This document shows, one piece after another, positions 23,199-26,507 of a stretch of 26,507 nt of DNA. This DNA is from JAKLKS01 sp964370855 (lineage in GTDB: Bacteria; Planctomycetota; JAJSAM01; JAKLKS01). A model generated the notes under the pieces. That model was given only the letters and a program-made list of their open reading frames with translations. It made no database searches and was not told where the DNA came from. The position numbers and the translations under genes were made by a program. Position 1 is the first letter of the stretch; each line of letters opens with the position of its first letter. The stretch covers positions 1 through 26,507 of the forward strand of contig CAYJMF010000068.1 of the NCBI GenBank assembly GCA_964370855.1. The letters run 5' to 3'.

Positions 23199-24412
23199 AG
23201 GTGCTCTTCCTCTCGCCGGGGTACCCCCCGGAGATGCCGTTCTTCGTCCGCGGGCTGGCCGCCGCGGGGGCCGAGGTCGTCGGCGTCGGCGACTCCCCGG
23301 AGGAGGCCCTCCCCCCCGAGGCCCGGGAGGCGCTCTCCGGCTACCTCCGCCTCGGCCACCTCTGGGACGAGGGGAAGACCGCCGCGGCGGTGCGGGCGTG
23401 GCCCGGGGCCCGCGGCGTGGAGCGCGTCGAGTGCCTCTGGGAGCCGGGGATGATCCTCGCCGCCCGGATCCGCGAGGCCCTCGGCGTCCCCGGCATGACC
23501 GTCGGGGAGACGGTCCCCTTCCGGGACAAGGAGGCCATGAAGCAGGTGCTCGACGGCGCCGGCATCCGCACGCCGCGCCACCGCCGCGCGGGGAGCGAGT
23601 CCGGGGTCCGCGAGGCCGCCGAGGCCGTGGGGTACCCCCTCGTCGTCAAGCCCATCGCCGGCGCCGGCTCCGCCGACACCCACCGGGTCGAGGGCCCCGC
23701 CGACCTCGAGCGCGTGCTCCGGCTCGTGCGCCACGTCGAGGAGTTGAGCGTCGAGGAGTTCATCGAGGGGGAGGAGTACACCTTCGACACCATCTGCGCC
23801 GGGGGGAAGGTCCTCTACTTCAACCACTCCTGGTACCGGCCCTGCCCCCTCGTCGCGCGCACGCGGGAGTGGGTGAGCCCGCAGACCATGGCGCTCCGCG
23901 ACGTGGACGCCCCGGAACTCCTCCCCGGGCGGGCCATGGGGATGAAGGTCCTCGAGGCGCTCCGCTTCCGGGACGGCTTCACCCACATGGAGTGGTTCCT
24001 CAAGGCCGACGGCGAGGCGGTGTTCGGGGAGATCGGCGCGCGGCCGCCGGGGGCCCGCTCCACGGACATCATGAACTTCGCCTGCGACTTCGACACGCGG
24101 GAGGCCTGGGGCGAGGCCGCCGTGCGGGGGGCACTCTCCCGCCCCGTCCGCCGCCGCTACAACGCGGCCATGATCTGCAAGCGGGCCTCGGGGAAGGGCC
24201 GGATCCGGCGCATCGAGGGGCTCGACCGCATCCTCTCCTCCTTCGGGGAGTGGGTGGTGGCCGTGGATCTCCTGCCCGTGGGGGCGGAGCGGAGGGACTG
24301 GAAGAAGACCCTCCTGTCGGACGGGTGGATCATGGTCCGCCACCCGGACCTCCGGACCACGATGGAGATGGCGGACCGGGTCGGCACCGACGTCCGGATG
24401 ACGGCGGAGTAG
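23195..24412 (+). CDS. ATP-grasp carboxylate ligase, paralogue C
   Basis: This 405-residue paralogue has FRDKEAMKQ (109-117), loop VVKPIAGAGSADTHRV (150-165), hinge VEEFIEGEE (186-194), THMEWF (263-268) and metal-binding GEIGARPPG (278-286). Its N-terminus (MKVLFLSPGYPPEMPFFVRGL, then GVGDSPEEALP) closely parallels paralogue A at 13667 (MHVILVEPRFPANQQEFVRAL, then GIGEAPASALG), so A and C are probably the closest pair. The ATG overlaps the preceding stop (ATGA) and has GGAGG four bases upstream. Eight bases separate its stop from the GCS2-CBS gene, completing a three-ligase operon. The substrate is unknown. Confidence 0.9.
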   Translation: MKVLFLSPGYPPEMPFFVRGLAAAGAEVVGVGDSPEEALPPEAREALSGYLRLGHLWDEGKTAAAVRAWPGARGVERVECLWEPGMILAARIREALGVPGMTVGETVPFRDKEAMKQVLDGAGIRTPRHRRAGSESGVREAAEAVGYPLVVKPIAGAGSADTHRVEGPADLERVLRLVRHVEELSVEEFIEGEEYTFDTICAGGKVLYFNHSWYRPCPLVARTREWVSPQTMALRDVDAPELLPGRAMGMKVLEALRFRDGFTHMEWFLKADGEAVFGEIGARPPGARSTDIMNFACDFDTREAWGEAAVRGALSRPVRRRYNAAMICKRASGKGRIRRIEGLDRILSSFGEWVVAVDLLPVGAERRDWKKTLLSDGWIMVRHPDLRTTMEMADRVGTDVRMTAE

Positions 24413-24420
24413 GGGGGGCC

Positions 24421-26343
24421 ATGGGAGAGAAGAAGGACGTCATCGGCGGCCCCAACGAGCAGGAGCAGCTCCGCGCCTTCACCCGGAGCCTCCTCCAGGA
24501 CCTCCACGCCCTCGGGAAGATGGTCTCCGGCGGCCTCCTCGAGGAGGGGGTGCGCCGCGTCGGCGCCGAGCAGGAGGTCTTCCTCGTGGACCGCAACCTC
24601 CGGCCCGCGCCCGTGGCCATGGAGATGCTCCGGCGCCTCGACGATCCGGCCCACTTCACCACGGAGCTCGGCCTCTTCAACCTCGAGATGAACCTCGACC
24701 CCCTGCCCCTGGCGGGGGACTGCTTCTCCCGGATGGAACGACAGCTCCTCGACCTCCTCGGGAAGGCGAGGGCCGCGGCCCGCGCCGAGAAGTCCGACAT
24801 CGTCCTGACGGGCATCCTGCCGACCATCCGCAAGAGCGACCTCGGCATCGACAGCATGACGCCGCTGCCCCGCTACCACGCCCTCAGCGAGGCCATGAAC
24901 CGGCTCCGGGGCGGGGAGTTCGAGATCCACCTCAAGGGCGTGGACGAGCTCCACATGCGCCACGACAACGTGATGGTGGAGGCCTGCAACGCCTCCTTCC
25001 AGACCCACCTCCAGGTGGGGGCGGAGGAGTTCGCGCGGCTCTACAACGTCGCCCAGGTGGTGGCCGCCCCTGTGCTGGCGGCGGCCTGCAACTCTCCCCT
25101 GATGTTCGGGCGGCGCCTCTGGCGGGAGACCCGCATCGCGCTCTTCCAGCAGTCCGTGGACACGCGCTCCGGGGAGCACCACTTCCGCGAGCGGGTCCCC
25201 CGGGTGGACTTCGGCCGCCGCTGGGTGAAGGGCTCCGTGCTCGACTTCTTCCAGGACGGGATCTCGCGCCACCGGGTGCTCATCGCCACGGAGCGCGAGG
25301 AGGACCCCATGGCGCGGCTCGCCCGCGGGGAGCTGCCGGATCTCAAGGCGCTGCGGCTCCACAACGGGACCATCTACAAGTGGAACCGGGCCTGTTACGG
25401 GATCCTCGAGGGCCGGGCCCACCTCCGCATCGAGAACCGCGTCATGCCCTCGGGACCGACGCCCCTCGACGAGGTGGCCAACGCCGCCTTCTGGTACGGG
25501 CTCATGCTGGCCATGGCGGATTCCGGCGAGGACGTCACCCGGCGGATGTCCTTCGACGACGCGCGGCACAATTTCGTCTCCGCCGCCCGCCACGGCATCG
25601 CCGCCGAGTTCCACTGGCTCGACGGGAAGGAGACGACGGCCCGGAAGGTGATCCTGGAGGAGCTGCTCCCCATGGCGCGGAAGGGGCTCGCGCTGCACGC
25701 CGTCTCCAGCGACGACGCGGACCGGTACCTCGGCGTCATCGAGGAGCGGGTCCGGACGGGGCTCACGGGGGCGGCCTGGATGCTCAAGTCCCTCGCCTCC
25801 ATGGCTGGCCGGGGCACGGAGGGGGAGCTCCTCAACGCGCTGACGGCGGGGACCATCGCCCGCCAGTGGGACGGGACCCCCGTGGCGCGCTGGTCCCCGG
25901 CCCGCGCCGAGGAGGGGGGCGGCTGGCGGAACAACTACATCAAGGTCGAGCAGTACATGACGACGGACCTCTACACGGTGCACGAGGATGACGCCATCGA
26001 CCTCGTGGCCAACATGATGATCTGGCAGCGGACGCGGCACGTGCCCGTGGAGGACGCGCAGCACCGGCTCGTGGGGCTCGTCTCCCATCGCGCCCTGCTC
26101 CGCGTGCTCGCCCGGGTGCTGCAGGAGGGGACCTCGGCGCCAATCCCGGTCTCCGAGGTGATGGTCCGCGACCCCTGGAGCGTGGCCCCGGAGACGCCGA
26201 CGCTGCGCGCCATGGAGCTGATGCGGCGCCACGCCGTGGGCTGCCTCCCCGTGGTGAAGGACGGCCGCCTCGTCGGGATGATCAACGACGGCGCCCTGAT
26301 GGAAGTCGCGGGGAAGCTCCTGGAGCAGCACCTGAAGGAGTAG
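24421..26343 (+). CDS. GCS2-type carboxylate-amine ligase fused to a CBS domain pair
   Basis: This 640-residue protein joins two modules. The N-terminal ~500 residues match the glutamate-cysteine ligase family 2 / carboxylate-amine ligase fold (glutamine-synthetase-like): VGAEQEVFLVD (about 47-57), TTELGLFNLEMNLDPLPL (about 80-97), the THLQV strand after MVEACNASFQ, NSPLMFGRRLWRETRIALFQQ, and HLRIENRVMPSGPTPLDEVANA. Such enzymes ATP-activate a carboxylate, often gamma-glutamate, for amide formation. The C-terminal part has two CBS motifs, YMTTDLYTVHEDDAIDLVANMM (from about 508) and VMVRDPWSVAPETPTLRAMELM (from about 579), a Bateman module that usually senses adenine nucleotides. ATP or energy-state control of the ligase is therefore inferred. 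The substrate need not be glutamate and cysteine. Confidence 0.92.
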   Translation: MGEKKDVIGGPNEQEQLRAFTRSLLQDLHALGKMVSGGLLEEGVRRVGAEQEVFLVDRNLRPAPVAMEMLRRLDDPAHFTTELGLFNLEMNLDPLPLAGDCFSRMERQLLDLLGKARAAARAEKSDIVLTGILPTIRKSDLGIDSMTPLPRYHALSEAMNRLRGGEFEIHLKGVDELHMRHDNVMVEACNASFQTHLQVGAEEFARLYNVAQVVAAPVLAAACNSPLMFGRRLWRETRIALFQQSVDTRSGEHHFRERVPRVDFGRRWVKGSVLDFFQDGISRHRVLIATEREEDPMARLARGELPDLKALRLHNGTIYKWNRACYGILEGRAHLRIENRVMPSGPTPLDEVANAAFWYGLMLAMADSGEDVTRRMSFDDARHNFVSAARHGIAAEFHWLDGKETTARKVILEELLPMARKGLALHAVSSDDADRYLGVIEERVRTGLTGAAWMLKSLASMAGRGTEGELLNALTAGTIARQWDGTPVARWSPARAEEGGGWRNNYIKVEQYMTTDLYTVHEDDAIDLVANMMIWQRTRHVPVEDAQHRLVGLVSHRALLRVLARVLQEGTSAPIPVSEVMVRDPWSVAPETPTLRAMELMRRHAVGCLPVVKDGRLVGMINDGALMEVAGKLLEQHLKE

Positions 26344-26355
26344 GGGGATACGGTA

Positions 26356-26380
26356 CCCGACCCGATTCATCGGGGTTGGG
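26356..26380 (+). terminator. Possible terminator after the GCS2-CBS gene
   Basis: The inner stem cccga/tcggg with loop TTCA extends outward by five more pairs (one G-U) if a single G is bulged. It begins 13 bases after the stop. There is no T-run, so termination is only suggested. Confidence 0.45.
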
Positions 26381-26478
26381 GGATGTGTTCCCGCCGGAAC
26401 GGAAAACCCGGGGTTCCTCGGTGTCTCGGGCGGGTTGTCGCTGGCCTTGCGCGCCTCCGGCGGGGGGGTCCCGGAATG

Positions 26479-26507
26479 GAGGCGTCCCCGAACGGAGGGG
26501 ACGCCTC
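26479..26507. terminator. Perfect 11-bp hairpin at the window end
   Basis: The stem gaggcgtcccc / ggggacgcctc closes a 7-base loop and ends on the last base of the window. It looks like a terminator for the ligase operon or for a convergent gene beyond the edge. The flank needed to judge a T-run is missing. Confidence 0.65.

Larger units (their letters stand above)
26344..26507. other. Non-coding tail after the ligase operon
   Basis: No gene is recognised in these 164 bases. They hold two hairpins, listed separately, and intervening sequence without a visible ribosome-binding site followed by a credible frame. The window ends inside or just after the second hairpin. Confidence 0.6.

Overview
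The window is very GC-rich DNA, tightly packed with genes, from what looks like a Gram-negative bacterium. It encodes a tripartite RND efflux pump and many lipoproteins with Sec-type leaders. Composition and gene content would fit a lineage such as Myxococcota, Planctomycetota or a related high-GC phylum, but nothing here fixes the taxon. Long spurious open frames occur on every strand, as expected at this GC. Genes were accepted on recognisable domains, signal peptides, ribosome-binding sites and start/stop overlaps.

Region 1 (1-5950, + strand): a czcCBA-type heavy-metal efflux operon (outer-membrane factor, adaptor lipoprotein, RND pump), closed by a strong hairpin. Region 2 (5961-9723, - strand): three exported proteins of unknown role (a HEAT-repeat-like protein, a small lipoprotein, a large lipoprotein) linked by 4-base start/stop overlaps. 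Region 3 (9775-12033, - strand): a membrane-anchored TPR/coiled-coil protein lies downstream of a retron-type reverse transcriptase. The RT carries both retron signature motifs (NAxxH and VTG) plus YADD, and unusually has two transmembrane helices at its own N-terminus. Just upstream of it is about 150 bp of back-to-back inverted repeats in the place where a retron msr-msd RNA is expected. Region 4 (12163-13626, + strand): an exported TPR protein with what looks like a degenerate gluzincin protease domain.

Region 5 (13667-26343): a cluster rich in peptide-ligase-type enzymes. It contains three paralogous ATP-grasp enzymes sharing a THMEWF signature, a fourth divergent ATP-grasp enzyme, a GCS2-type carboxylate-amine ligase fused to a CBS pair, two esterase-family alpha/beta hydrolases and a peptidase S51/cyanophycinase-like protein. 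Embedded in it are glgC and glgA for glycogen synthesis. Several neighbours overlap by ATGA, so they are probably co-translated. My inference is an uncharacterised pathway that makes, and hydrolyses, an amide- or peptide-linked metabolite or polymer, perhaps tied to carbohydrate storage. The product cannot be read from sequence.

The most striking DNA structure is a 141-bp near-perfect palindrome (69-bp arms, one mismatch, 3-base loop) between the convergent hydrolase and glgA genes. It runs into both coding regions, so both proteins end in LLAPY. The strongest candidates for something undescribed are the membrane-tethered retron with its structured leader, and the ligase/hydrolase/glycogen cluster. 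I saw no tRNA, rRNA, CRISPR array, transposase or integrase.
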